A stretch of DNA of 64,000 nucleotides from Prorocentrum cordatum (GCA_963575745.1 CAUYUJ010020758.1:1-64000); one strand, 5' to 3'; shown: positions 41,501 to 51,400, counted from the first letter of the stretch. The notes: a model not told the origin generated them from the sequence alone. Made by a program: numbers and translations.

Positions 41501-42244
41501 CTTGGTCACTCTGTCTTGGGACTTCGCAGTCACGAACCGATGGATCAAGCTGAATTCAGGCAGCAGGTTCTCACTGTTCAACACGCGCTTGCGGCAGGGG
41601 GTACTGCGTTTTTGCTTGGCGAACACTGTGGACACATTCCTGTGGACTTTGGTGAGGTGGTTTGGGACTTGTTAGAACCCAACACGATTCATGCGGTCAG
41701 TATCTTGGTTCCTGCGATCCTGCCCGTTACCCCGAACATGCCGAATGGATCTGCGACTACCTTGTGCTGGTCATCCTCGGCATTTGCCCTTCAGCCTGAA
41801 CGACCGCCTGGACATTGGCAGCACCATCTTGTGACATTTGCAGAGCTGTCGGAACCCCCATTTGAGCAAGCTCTGCGACTACTCCACCATCTATTTCCTA
41901 AGTTGACGAGGGACAAGTACTTCGAGATTGACTGGATGCTTCGTCACCCTGCTGCTTTTCTTCTCCCTGCTGTCGAAGGTCATGGTCTGTTTGATCCTTA
42001 TGCTGGAACAGTTGAAGCTCAAGCCGGTGTGGACACCCTCAGCTCTGGCGATGGTGGCAGCCCTCCATTGATTTCGACAGCCGTACCTCTTGTGTCTGAA
42101 GGTATTCCTGATGAAGGTGAAGCTGATGTGGTGGAGTGGCTGGGCCTGCCGCTGAATCTCCTGCGCCTCTTCCTGGCGGTGGTGAGCATCCTCCTCGTGA
42201 TGGTGTGGGCTGTGGGAGTTCTGGTCGTGTCCAAGTACCTCTAG
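38490..42244 (+). CDS. Long downstream ORF of element 2: knuckle, two C-terminal domains, acidic tail
   Basis: The frame is open from 38303. Recognisable order: the Cys/His knuckle (about 38495); C-terminal domain copy a (about 39050-39400; ASWARNW, FDDWMEWC); copy b (about 39560-39895; AAWAKQW, FQQWMDWC, VATEICLRGW); then a Pro/Asp/Glu-rich region with two related segments (AQAVAPE, DDV.GV; about 41070-41250) and two related HP motifs (IWLLSHPSALL, about 40826; IDWMLRHPAAFL, about 41930). The last 26 codons (LRLFLAVVSILLVMVWAVGV) look like a membrane span but result from a ~25-nt deletion that shifts frame within the first tail repeat. Function beyond retrotransposition is unknown. Confidence 0.6.
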
Positions 42245-43640
42245 CAGAAGTGGCTGCGCCTTAAGGGGGAGATTCTGGCCACCTTGGTGAGAGTGAGGTG
42301 GGGCCCACGGCCGCTGGCACTGGTCCTGTGGGGTGCCCATCGCTGAGCCTCGTGGAGGTCTCGCCTGTGCTCGAGCTCAAGATCGGCATGGAAGGCGATG
42401 CGATCGTGGCCTCTCCCGACTGCGACTGCAACCAGGTGCCCTCCACCGAGGCGGACATGGAGACTGAAGCTGGTGTGAGCGCACGTAGCTCTGGCGGTGG
42501 TGGCAGCCTGCCATCGGTTGCGACAGTTGTACCTCATGTGCCTGATGATGTCCCTGCTGAAGTTGAAGCGGATGGTCTCCATGGAGGTGGCTGCCTTGGA
42601 CACGGTGAGGCTGGACTTGCAGCTGAAATTCTTGCGCTTCTTTCTGGCGGTGGTGAGCATCCTCTGCGTGTTGGCGTGGCCGATGGGTGTTCAGGGCGTG
42701 CCCAAGTACCACCTGCTGAAGACGCTGCACCTCAAGGGGAAGGTTCTGGTCACCAAGGTGCAGCATCCCTCGACAGAGACATCGACCTGGAGCACTTCGC
42801 CGAGGCGGACCTGAGGACAGGCGAAGCCCCTCATGATCTGCATGCTGGAACAGTGGAACATGAAGCTGGTGCGGACACCCTAAGCTCTGGCGGTGGTGGC
42901 AGCCCTCCATCGATTTCGACAGCCGTACCACTTGTCTCTGATGATGGTCTTGCTGAAGGTGAAGCTGATGATATCCATGGAGGTGGCTGCCTGGGTCACG
43001 GAGAGGTTGGACCTGCCGCTGAAGCTCCTGCGCCTCTTCCTGGCGGTGGTGAGCACATGCCTAGTGATGGTGTGGACCATGAGCGTTCAGGCCGTGTCCA
43101 AGTACCTCTTGCGGAAGACGCTGCACCGCAAGGGGAAGGTTCTGGACAACAAGGTGCGGCCTCCCTCGCCCTCAACAACGACCTCAACCAGGAGTCCTCC
43201 GCCGAGGCAGACCTGAGGACAGGTGAAGGCCCTCATGACCTGGATGCCGGAACAGTGGAAGCTGAATCTGGTGGGGACACACGTAGCTCTGGCGGTGGTG
43301 GCGGCCTGCCATTGATTTCGACAGTCGTACCTCATGTGCCTGATGGTGTTCCTGCTGAAGATGAAGATGATGATTTCCATGGAGGGGACGGCCTTCGTCA
43401 CGGAGAGGCTGGACCTGCGGATGAAATTCCTGCGCTTCTTCCTGGCGGTGGTGAGCATCCTCCTCGTGATTGTGTGGACGATGGGTGTTCTGGTCGTGTC
43501 CAAGTACCACGTGTGGAAGAAGCTGCACCCCAAGGGGAAGGTTCTGGCCACCAAGGTGCGGCCTCCCTCGACAGCGACTTCAACCAGGAGCCCTTCGCTG
43601 AGGCGGACCTGGGGACAGGCCCCGCGGGGGCCGACGGCTG
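42008..43640 (+). repeat. Four ~400-bp tandem repeats at the element 2 3' end
   Basis: AGCTCTGGCG anchors occur at 42041, 42487, 42883 and 43285 (spacings 446, 396, 402). Units contain TTTCGACAG(C/T)CGTACC, TTCCTGGCGGTGGTGAGCA and AAGGGGAAGGTTCTGG. Unit length is close to 132-134 codons, so frame is kept between units 2-4; unit 1 carries a deletion. Confidence 0.85.
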
Positions 43641-43665
43641 CGGCGGCGCGGCCAACGCGGCCTAG
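42298..43665 (+). CDS. Repeat ORF in the element 2 tail (455 aa), unknown function
   Basis: An open frame covers three tandem units in full, Gly/Pro/Glu-rich, with repeated (A)EDAAPQGEGSG(H/Q)QGAASL and SSGGGG(S/G)(P/L)P motifs. It is in the frame that continues the peptide of the first unit before its deletion. Its ends coincide with the repeats and it is followed directly by the 3' end of the element. It may be the original C-terminal end of ORF2 cut off by the unit 1 deletion, or non-coding sequence with period divisible by three. Confidence 0.4.
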   Translation: MGPTAAGTGPVGCPSLSLVEVSPVLELKIGMEGDAIVASPDCDCNQVPSTEADMETEAGVSARSSGGGGSLPSVATVVPHVPDDVPAEVEADGLHGGGCLGHGEAGLAAEILALLSGGGEHPLRVGVADGCSGRAQVPPAEDAAPQGEGSGHQGAASLDRDIDLEHFAEADLRTGEAPHDLHAGTVEHEAGADTLSSGGGGSPPSISTAVPLVSDDGLAEGEADDIHGGGCLGHGEVGPAAEAPAPLPGGGEHMPSDGVDHERSGRVQVPLAEDAAPQGEGSGQQGAASLALNNDLNQESSAEADLRTGEGPHDLDAGTVEAESGGDTRSSGGGGGLPLISTVVPHVPDGVPAEDEDDDFHGGDGLRHGEAGPADEIPALLPGGGEHPPRDCVDDGCSGRVQVPRVEEAAPQGEGSGHQGAASLDSDFNQEPFAEADLGTGPAGADGCGGAANAA

Positions 43666-43692
43666 ACAGAGACGCGCCCTTCAGTCGCGTGG

Positions 43693-44290
43693 GATCCTCC
43701 TCCTCCTCCTCCTCCTCCTCCTCCTCCTCCTCCTCCTCCTCCTCCTCCTCCTCCTCCTCTCCCTCCTCCTCCTCCTCCTCCTCCTCCTCCTCCTCCTCCT
43801 CCCTCCTCCTCCTCCTCCTCCTCCTCCTTACTACGCTAAACCAACCTAAGGTTACCCTGTTGCGTTCATTATCCTCCTCCTCCTCCTCCCCCTCCACCTC
43901 CACCTATACCTCCACCTCGTCCTCCTTATCCTCCTCCGCCTCCTCCTCCTCCCCCCCTCCTCCTCCTCCTCCTCCTCCTCCTCATCCTCCTCCCTCCTCC
44001 TCCTCCTCCTCCTCTTTTTTTTTCGTTCGACCAACCTAAGGTTACCCTGTGGCGTTCTTCTTCCTCCTGCTCCTCTTCCTCTTCCTCCTTACGTTAGACC
44101 GACCTAAGGTGACCCTGTGGCGTTCAGCATCATCCTACTTATCCTTCTCCTCCTCCTCCTCCACCTCCACCTCCTCCTCCTCTTCTTTCTCCTCCTCCTT
44201 TTTTCCCAACCATCCTGTGGTGTTGGGTCGTCGTTTTGAAGAGACGGTGCCCCGCGTTCCCTCCTCCTCCCGCTGCCCCCTCCCTCCTGC
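43693..44290 (+). repeat. (TCC)n and three more 28-bp-core units, 3' flank of element 2
   Basis: TCC-rich to 43828, then cores at about 43840, 44031 and 44098 separated by TCC-rich spacers. It continues the 32490-33755 array. Confidence 0.9.

Positions 44291-44387
<97 letters not shown>
44291..44387. repeat. (ATC)n microsatellite
   Basis: 32-33 perfect ATC triplets. Confidence 0.95.
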
Positions 44388-44388
<1 letters not shown>

Positions 44389-44424
44389 CCCCCCTCCTCC
44401 CTGCGTTTCACCCACCCAGTGCAG

Positions 44425-45146
44425 CGTTTCGTAGCCCCATAGGAGCTCCACCGAAGGCCCCAGTACCCGCGCCCGCATGCGTCACGCACACCCAATTCGG
44501 CACACCCCTCACACGTTTCGTGGCTCCATAGGGAGCTCCACCGAAGGCCCCAGTGCCCGCGCCCGCATGCGTCACCCACACCCAATTCGGCACACCCCTC
44601 ACACGTTTCGTGGCCCCATAGGGAGCTCCACCAAAGGCCCCAGTGCCCGCGCCCGCATGCGTCAGCCACACCCAATTCGGCACACCCCTCACACGTTTCG
44701 TGGCTCCATAGGGAGCTCCACCGAAGGCCCCAGTGCCCGCGCCCGCATGCGTCAGCCACACCCATTTCGGCACACCCCTCACACGTTTCGTGGCTCCATA
44801 GGGAGCTCCACCGAAGGCCCCAGTGCCCGCGCCCGCATGCGTCAGCCACACCCATTTCGGCACACCCTCACACGCTTCGTGGCTCCATAGGGAGCTCCAC
44901 CGAAGGCCCCAGTGCCCGCGCCCGCATGCGTCACCCACACCCATTTCGGCGCACCCCTCACACGCTTCGTGGCTCCATAGGGAGCTCCGCCGAAGGCCCC
45001 AGTGCCCGCGCCGCATGCGTCACCCACACCCATTTCGGCACACCCCTCACACGTTTCGTGGCCCCATAGGTAGCTCCGCAGAAGGCCCCAGTTGCCCGCG
45101 CACGCATATTGTTTTGCGTCACGCACACCCAATTCGCACACCCCCT
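44425..45146. repeat. 90-bp minisatellite, eight copies
   Basis: Units start at about 44431, 44520, 44610, 44700, 44790, 44879, 44969 and 45058 (89-90 bp). The core is CGTGGCTCCATAGGGAGCTC then CACCGAAGGCCCCAGTGCC and GCATGCGTCA. The period of 30 codons leaves frames open on both strands. The minus strand reads as a Cys/Trp-rich 30-residue repeat (ETCEGCAELGV, CGRGHWGL). A gene is not supported. Confidence 0.9.
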
Positions 45147-45246
45147 NNNNNNNNNNNNNNNNNNNNNNNNNNNNNNNNNNNNNNNNNNNNNNNNNNNNNN
45201 NNNNNNNNNNNNNNNNNNNNNNNNNNNNNNNNNNNNNNNNNNNNNN
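45147..45246. other. Assembly gap of 100 N
   Basis: Exactly 100 N between the minisatellite and an ATC microsatellite, a conventional placeholder for a gap of unknown length. Proteins read across it are meaningless. Confidence 1.
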
Positions 45247-45250
45247 CCTC

Positions 45251-45254
45251 CTGG

Positions 45255-45326
<72 letters not shown>

Positions 45327-45329
45327 CCC

Positions 45330-45397
<68 letters not shown>

Positions 45398-45420
45398 AGC
45401 AGCATCATCATCATCCCTCT
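45251..45420. repeat. (ATC)n microsatellite with ACC and AGC interruptions
   Basis: Right edge of the gap; the same triplet as at 44291-44387, so the gap probably lies within an ATC/minisatellite composite. Confidence 0.9.
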
Positions 45421-45519
45421 CATCATCCCTCTCATCCTCCCCCTCCTCCTCGTCCTCCCGCCCCAAAAGCTTTGGGTCGGTTGTGGTTGCCCCCGACCCC
45501 CTCAGAAGGCTCAGAAGGC

Positions 45520-46260
45520 TTCCTGGCCTGCCGAGACGCTTCCTGAGCCTTCCCTGGAGCCACAGACGGCCCCCCAGAAGGCCGGAGGGCTTCTGATAAG
45601 CCCCGCCGCCTGCTGAGAAGGCCTGCCCCCTCTCACTCCCCCCCTCCCAGCGCGCCGCCGACCCTCTTCCTCCTCCTCCTCCTCCTCCTCTTCCTCCTCC
45701 TCCTCCTCCTCCTCCTCCTCCTCCGACCCCTACCCTTCGCGCGCTCCGATGGGCCGATCCCCGGCGGTCCTGCGGCAGGGCATCCCTTGGCGGTCCTCGG
45801 CGCGTGCGTGGGCGGGTTGCCGGCTTCCTTTGGCCACCCTCGCCCACGCGCAGTCTCCCCAGAGATCCGAGGCTCCGAAAAAAATGTAGCGGCCTTCCTG
45901 TTTTTTTTTTTCGATTTCCGGGGACCCTCAACGGAAAACCAGCCTCGGGGAAGTTGTTCAGACCTTCGGGGTGTCCACGCATCGAACAATTCGGAGCCCC
46001 GGATGTCTGGGTCTCGTGATGAGTCTCACCGACCCGCGCATCATCGGCCCGCTCCGGTGTACCTTTGCGTGAGCTTCTTCTGCGTCCCCCACCTCCTCTC
46101 GTTGCAAGAAAAAACGGCGCGTTTGGGGCCCTTTTCGACCTCTGGGGACCCTCGCTGGGCCCCAGAGTAATAGAAAATAGGCCCAGGACGAAAAGCTGGT
46201 CTGGGGGAAGTGGTCCAGACCTCTGGGAGTTCACGTCGTGAAACAAACGACGTCGAAGTT
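45520..46260 (+). repeat. Family E copy, TCC tract and two family B copies
   Basis: 45520-45665 matches 1681-1812 (family E). 45667-45725 is TCC-rich. 45900-46020 (GGGGACCCTCAACGG, CATCGAACAATTCGGAGC, GGATGTCTGGG) and 46100-46260 (TTTTCGACCTC, GACGAAAAGCTGGTC, GAAGTGGTCCAGACC) are family B. Confidence 0.6.
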
Positions 46261-46264
46261 CTGG

Positions 46265-46945
46265 GTCTCTCTCTCTCTCTCTCTTTTTCTTGTTCTCTCT
46301 CTCTCTCTCTCTTTGTCGCTCCCTCCTGCCCACCCTCCTTTCCCTCCTCCCTCCTACCCTCTGCCCTCCCTACCTCCCTACCTCCCTCTCCTCCCTTTCT
46401 TTCCCTGCCTCCTCTCCCTCTCTCCCTCCGTCGCCCTCTCTCATTCTACCTGCTCGTTTGTTAGATTATGCTGCATGACCCTGCTGGTTCCACGCCTTCG
46501 CGGAGGCTGGCGCAAATGCCTCCAAGCGGCCCGCGTTGAAGAATTACGCGCACAGAAGATGGAGAATGGGAGGAGGGGAGGGGGAAGGGGAAACGAAGAG
46601 GAAGGGGGAATGGGCGAAGGGGAGGAGGGGAGGGGAGAGGAGGAGAAAACGAAGAGGAAGGGGAAGCTGGAGGAGGGGAAGGGGAGGGGGGCTAGACTGG
46701 GGGCGGGACAAGGGGAATGGGAGAAGTGGGGAGGGAGGACGGGGAGGAAGGACGGGGGAGGATGGAAACGGAGGGGGAGACGAGGACCCTAGGCTCGGAT
46801 CAGACATTGAGCACCTCAGGAGGCAGGTAATCGCGCAGGGCGGCAGCGCCAGGGATTGTATCAGCGCGTCCTCCCTCCTCCTCCTCCTCCTCCTCCTCCT
46901 CCTCCTCCTCCTCCTCCTCCTCCTCCTCCTCCTCCTCCTCCTCCT
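46265..46945. repeat. CT, GGA and TCC low-complexity tracts
   Basis: (CT)n at 46265-46315, pyrimidine-rich to 46455, GGA/GGGGA-rich 46556-46785 and TCC at 46870-46945. A ~90-bp interval (46470-46555) between tracts is open (RLRGGWRKCLQAARVEELR) and might be a small exon, but this is weak. Confidence 0.6.
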
Positions 46946-47094
46946 CCCCCCTCGCTGTCCCACTGGAAGGAGGGGAAGACGAGGCCTCCGAGCCCAGCGC
47001 CAAGGATTTAATGTCCCGGCGTGCGCATTCTACGTGCTTTGGTTCTCAGGCCTCAGGATTCTTCGCTTCGGTCAGAAACAGCTTGGCTTCAAGG

Positions 47095-47250
47095 TTCGAG
47101 GTTCGAGGTTTTCGGACGTGTTCGACGATTCTCGGCGGTTTCCCAGCCTCGGGATGAGCTCCAGCGGCTGCACCTCGACGAAAGCGTTCCCGGGGGTGCC
47201 CAGATCGCCCTGGGCAGCCGCATGAGGCCCGAGTTGTGGCCCGAGAGCCA
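47095..47250 (+). repeat. Dispersed repeat family A copy
   Basis: GGTTCGAGGTTTTCGGACG, TTCTCGGCGGTTTCCCAGCC, CCAGCGGCTGCACCTCG, then GGGGGTGCCCAGATCG and GCCCGAGTTGTGGCCCGA. Confidence 0.65.
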
Positions 47251-47728
47251 CCCAAACGCATCTGTTCTTCTTGGTGCTGGCCGTCCTTTTTCTCCCCCTC
47301 CCCCCCAAGCCTGCCGCCTTCCCCCTCCCCCTCCCTGGTCCGCGGGCCCCTCCCTGGCCTGCGGGCCCCTGCAGTGGAGACCCATGCCAAGAAACACCCT
47401 GCTTGCCTCCAGGATGCCCTGGGTTTCTTGGTGTTTGATGGTTTTGCTGTGGAGAGCGTGAAGCTCCCACACCAAAAATCTATGGACGTCCTGGGGTCTC
47501 AGGGTTGGGTTTCTTGTGGAAGGTTTCTTGTGGTCGGCCCCTACTGTAGGTTGCGACGTTCCAGTGACCTCAGTGACTACATCGGTGGCATGCAGTGAAG
47601 CTTTGCGGCAGCATTGCACCGTGGGCTCTAGCTTCGTTACCCCCCTGGCAGCGAGGCGCCCCGAAACATCACTTGGCCCACCTGGATTTCACTTGACTGA
47701 GCCCTCGAGCTCGGTACGGCGTCGGGTT
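47251..47728. other. Unassigned sequence
   Basis: Both strands have open frames over 47350-47600 (for example QDALGFLVFDGFAVESVKL on +). A short direct duplication GGTTTCTTGTGG is present at about 47505-47530. No gene is supported. Confidence 0.3.
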
Positions 47729-47980
47729 GCGCACAGACAGCCCCCCAGGTAGTCCCAGCTGGCCTCAACAGAGCCCCCAAGGTGTCCCAGGGGCCTCAAC
47801 AGGCCCCCCGAGTAGCCCAGGGCAGCCTCAACGCCCCAGCGCCGCCTCGCTCCGCGCCCCAGGGCTGAGGCGTTTTGAGACCACCAAGACCACTAGGGGG
47901 GGTCTGTTGAGGCCAGCTGGGACTACTCGGGGGAGGCTGTTGAGGCCAGCTGGGACTACCTGCGGGGGCTGTCTGTGCGC
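47729..47980. repeat. 250-bp imperfect palindrome built from family D units
   Basis: Outer arms 47729-47771 and 47937-47980 are reverse complements with few mismatches (GCGCACAGACAGCCCCC ... GGGGGCTGTCTGTGCGC). A second, weaker pair of arms lies inside. The right half repeats the family D unit seen at 9960-10085. Such DNA can form a cruciform or hairpin. Confidence 0.85.
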
Positions 47981-48295
47981 AGCCCGAGGCCTTACCACTG
48001 CAGCTCACCCTGATCTGCCACAGCCCTTCTTCCACGGGTTGCTGAACTTTTTGAGTCGAACAGAATCGATGGTGCAGCTAATGCCATCATCAGCCTTAGC
48101 GTTGAGGGCGTCGTTGCAGTGCGCGGCCAACAGAGTGCGGCAGACGGCATGTGGGTACATCTGTCTCGCGGTCGGGGAAAGCCTGGGTGCAGGTGCCCAC
48201 GGCGGCGGCGGCAGATCCCCATGCGACGCCGATCCGACCGCTCAGCGCTGTGAGGCCACAACCTGAGAGCCACCACGCCACGGGGCTTGCTGAGC
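47981..48295. other. Unassigned sequence
   Basis: Between the palindrome and family B copies; short overlapping frames only, nothing recognised. Confidence 0.3.
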
Positions 48296-48299
48296 CCAG

Positions 48300-49085
48300 G
48301 CACCGACGGCGTGATTTTGTCGGAGCCTGGACCTCGGGAGGCCCGGGCCCCCTTTTCCGGACCAGCTTTTTTCATCCCGAAGCGCTTTTTAAAACGGTCC
48401 CGGGGCCCGGTGACCCAGACATCCGACGTGCCGATTTGTTCGAGACATGGGCCCCCGACCTCCCGGGCATTTCCCCGGGACCGGTTTTTCATCCTGAGTC
48501 GGTTTTTGACGGTCCCGAGGCTTGGCGAGGGCTCCGAGAGGCCGAAAACGACGAAAAACCTCCGTCTCGATTTTTCGAGACGCCCGATATCTGGGGAGGG
48601 GCCCCAGAGGCCCAACACTGCCCACAGACGTTGCGTCGCGAGTGGCTCGCACACGTGGGGGGGGAGCCCAGCGCCGGCGTGATCTACCCCACGACAGGCA
48701 GCGTCCCCTCAGGGCCGACGCCCTGACTCCAGCCGCTTGGGCTTCGCCCTCCGACCCCCGGGCTTCGTGATTCTTTCATGTCGTGGACCCTCAGCGGTCT
48801 GGGCCCACCCCCCCTGAGATCCGATGCTCCAACAAAACTTGGAGCAGGCAGTTTTGGGCCGTTTTCGGCCTCTTGGGGCCCTCGCCGGGCCTCGGGAGCG
48901 TCAAAAAACGGCTCAGGACGAAGGCCAGTCCTGGGGAAGTGGTCCGGGCCCACGCATCGAAAAATTGGAGCAGCCGGATGTCTGGGTTCATGACGTGGAC
49001 CCCCGGCGGTCTGGACCCATCCCCCGGGACTGGGCTTCCATCTGAGGCCCAGTAAGGGCCCCCGGAGGCCGAAAATTAGCAGAAT
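48300..49085. repeat. Family B copies: two reversed (48300-48610), one forward (48835-49080)
   Basis: The reversed copies contain TTTTTCATCC(C/T)GA, GACGGTCCCG and TTTTTCGAGAC. The forward copy contains TTTTGGGCCGTTTTCGGCC, CATCGAAAAATTGGAGCAGC and GGATGTCTGGG. It is one of the best-preserved members. Confidence 0.7.
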
Positions 49086-49189
49086 CTGCGCGTCGTGATC
49101 TGTTCGCACAGGGGAGCCCAGCGCCGTCGATTTCGCTCTCTGGGCCCCTTCATCCTCTGGCGTCTTGGGGGCCTGATGGTGGTCTCGGG

Positions 49190-49480
49190 GGGCATCCCGG
49201 GGCGGAGGGCGCGAAATGTCAGTTCGGGTTCCCCTTGGGACCCTCTGAGTGCCGTTTCGACCCGTCTTGGTGCGTCTTGGGGCCCTCTTGGGCTGTCAGG
49301 GGGGGGGGGGGCACTATTGGGGCGATCTTGCAGCCTCGCTTTTGAGGGCAACGCCTGCTTGTGCGCCAGCATGATCACTCCGAGTTCCCTCTCTGGGGGG
49401 CCCTCTGAGCGCCGACGCGCCTGGGCTCTGGCCGCGTGGGCTCCGCCCGCAGCATGACCAGCGGGCATCGCGGAGGGGAG
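49190..49480 (+). repeat. Dispersed repeat family C copy
   Basis: Holds GCGCGAAATGTCAGTTCG, GGGCCCTCTTGGGCTGTCAG and GGGCAACGCCT. The same set lies in reverse at about 54730-54900, including the AAGGCAACGCCT-type end. Confidence 0.6.
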
Positions 49481-49489
49481 GGCGCGAAA

Positions 49490-49800
49490 TGATCAGTCCG
49501 AGCTTCCCCTCTGGTCTGGGGACCCTCTGGGCGCCGACGCCTGGGCTCGAGCCGCGCGGGCTTCGCCCGCAGCCGCGAGAGACGGCACGGCCCCCCCCCC
49601 CCTGCGCGCCGCAATGGGCCGCTGCCCGCCCGGGCCCGGCGCGCGCGCCGCGCGGGCCTTGCGCTCCGCCAGCGGCCTTCGGGGGGGGGACCGAAGTGGG
49701 CACGTACGGAAATAATGGGCACAAAGAGGAAGGGGGATTATTGGAGAGGCCTGACGGCCGGTGCCGCCGACCCTGATCGAAAGGGCTAGGACTGGGGGGA
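49490..49800. other. Unassigned GC-rich sequence
   Basis: Contains a second GCGCGAAATGATCAGTCCGA stretch (family C-like, 49470-49500), G/C homopolymers and GGGCACGTACGGAAATAATG (about 49697), which recurs at 50614 and 50737. No gene seen. Confidence 0.35.
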
Positions 49801-49814
49801 GGAAGCGGATGATG

Positions 49815-50300
49815 ATGAGGAGGAGGAGGAGGAGGAGAAGGAGGAGGCGCAGGAGGAGGAGGAGGAGGAGGAGGAGGAGAAGGAGGAGAAGGAGGAGGAG
49901 AAGGAGGAGGAGGAGGAGGAAGAGGAGGAGGAGAAGGAGGAGGAGTAGGAGGAGGAGGAAGTGCATCCTTTGTGTGCCCGCTCGAAGAAAGTGCGCCCCG
50001 GGAGTGTGATATTCTGACTTGGGACGTGCTCCCGGAAGAGGAAGAAGTGCATCTCGGGCGTGCACACTCGAGGAAAATGCGCGGTGGTATTTTGACTCGG
50101 GGCCCGCTCCCGGGACGCCTCTGCGGGAGGAGGAGGAGGAGGAGGAGGAGGAGGAGGAGGAGGACAAGGAGGACAAGGAGGAGAGGAGCAGGAGGCGGAG
50201 GAGGAGGAGGAAGAGGAGGAGGAGGACCAGGAGGAAGAGGAAGTGCATCCCGTGTGTGCCCGCTCGAGGAAAGTGCGCCCCTGCGGGCGTCGTATCTGCC
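49815..50300. repeat. GGA arrays alternating with a ~90-bp tandem unit
   Basis: GGA at 49815-49955 and 50127-50240. Units beginning GAAGTGCATC(C/T) occur at about 49959, 50046 and 50237 and include GCCCGCTCGA(A/G)GAAAGTGCGC. Confidence 0.75.
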
Positions 50301-50510
50301 CCGGCCCCCCCCCCTCCCCCCTGCGGGGAAGGGATCAAAGGGAAGGGGCTTCCCTTCGACTCCACTACGACGTCGTTTAATTTCGCTTTGGATAGCGCGC
50401 TTGAGGAGGAGAGCCCTGGGAGGGGGAGAACGGAGACGACGGAGACGACGAGTCGAACGGAGAAGCCCCTCACACACGCCGACATGGTCGGCGGATTCAG
50501 CATGGGGCAT

Positions 50511-51190
50511 GTAACAGGGGGGGGGGTAATTAACCTTCCGACTGAGCTTGCCCAATCCAGCCCCCCTCCATCCTCCTCCCCCTCCTGAGCCTCCTCCTCT
50601 TCCTCTAACCCATGGGCACGTACGGAAATCATGGGCACACTGACAGATTCCCAGATCGCCGACGATATGATCCGTTCAGTCCCTGCGGTTTCTCCTTGAT
50701 TTCGGCTTTTGGGGGGCGTGTTCGGGCCGGGGGCCCGGGACGGGCACGTACGGAAATAATGGCAACAAGGAGGAAGAGGGGTATCTATCAGGGGGTGATT
50801 AACCTTCCGACTGAGCTTGCCCAATCCCGCCCCTCTCCATTCTTTTCCCCCTCCGCAGCCCCCTCCTCTTCCTCCCCCCTCCAGCCGTTCCGACAGCACA
50901 TGCCCCTCCCCCCGGTGGAGTCAAGGGGGGGGGAGTATTGTCCAATCCAGATTAGTGGTACAGTTGGATTAGTGATACAGTTGGCACTTTTGCATTGCAT
51001 ATTGCTGTGTCGCCCCAATATGGCGCATCATTTGCTACAGCGCGCGCGCGCGCTTGATACACTGATGCCGCCGAGCCGTTGGTCACGTTAGCTTTAATGG
51101 ATCAGGTTAGCTTTGGCGCAGTGTCGACAGGGCCTGGGTCAGGTTAGGTTGGGGATTTGTCACGTTACGGGGGGATTTCTAGCAGCTCTT
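50511..51190. repeat. Local duplication with GGGCACGTACGG and ACTGAGCTTGCCCAATCC
   Basis: Two ~250-bp units (about 50520-50640 plus following sequence; 50735-50870) share GATTAACCTTCCGACTGAGC-like and GGGCACGTACGGAAAT blocks. 50940-51180 is lower-GC single-copy sequence with short AGATTAGTGGTACAGTTGG duplications. No gene. Confidence 0.6.
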
Positions 51191-51194
51191 GCTC

Positions 51195-51400
51195 ATCCTG
51201 AACCAGATTCCCGGATCGCCGACGATATGAATTGTTCAGTCCCCGCAGTTTCCCCTAGATTTCGGCTCTCGGGGGCCACTTTTCGACCCGGGGACCGTCA
51301 ACCATGGATCCGGGACTCGAATTTGTCCCCGGGGACGCGGTCGGGACTTCTTCATACGGTCGCGGATTGGGGCAATCAGATCGGCGGATGTCAGGGTTCG
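51195..51400 (+). repeat. Diverged family B copy; a related fragment at 50648-50745
   Basis: Both start ATTCCC(A/G)GATCGCCGACGA and continue into a CCTTGATTTCGGCT / CCTAGATTTCGGCT segment and GGGGCCCGGGAC / GGGGACCGTCAACC. Confidence 0.5.

Larger units (their letters stand above)
33828..43692 (+). mobile_element. LINE element 2 (9.9 kb), SL at its 5' end, inserted in a TCC spacer
   Basis: 5' end is an exact SL next to (TCC)n; 3' end is GTGGGA followed by (TCC)n at about 43693. The 28-bp-core array lies on both sides, so the ends are well defined. Contents: leader, ORF1, endonuclease-RT ORF, a long downstream ORF with two copies of a C-terminal domain, and a tandem-repeat tail. No RNase H domain was seen, unlike element 1. 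One in-frame stop and at least one frameshift interrupt ORF2. Confidence 0.85.

Noticed and set aside
42160-42244. Transmembrane anchor at the C-terminus of the element 2 downstream ORF
   Set aside because: Produced by a ~25-nt deletion that shifts frame within the first tandem unit; the other units use a different frame.
44408-45016. Cys/Trp-rich 30-residue repeat protein on the minus strand
   Set aside because: The 90-bp minisatellite period is divisible by three, so frames stay open; no start, end or flanking domain supports a gene.
44842-45435. ORFs crossing the run of N
   Set aside because: They include about 33 undefined residues; the gap length is a placeholder.
48835-49080. tRNA-derived SINE promoter in family B
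   Set aside because: GGTCCAGACC is only loosely like a B box and no A box was found at the right spacing.
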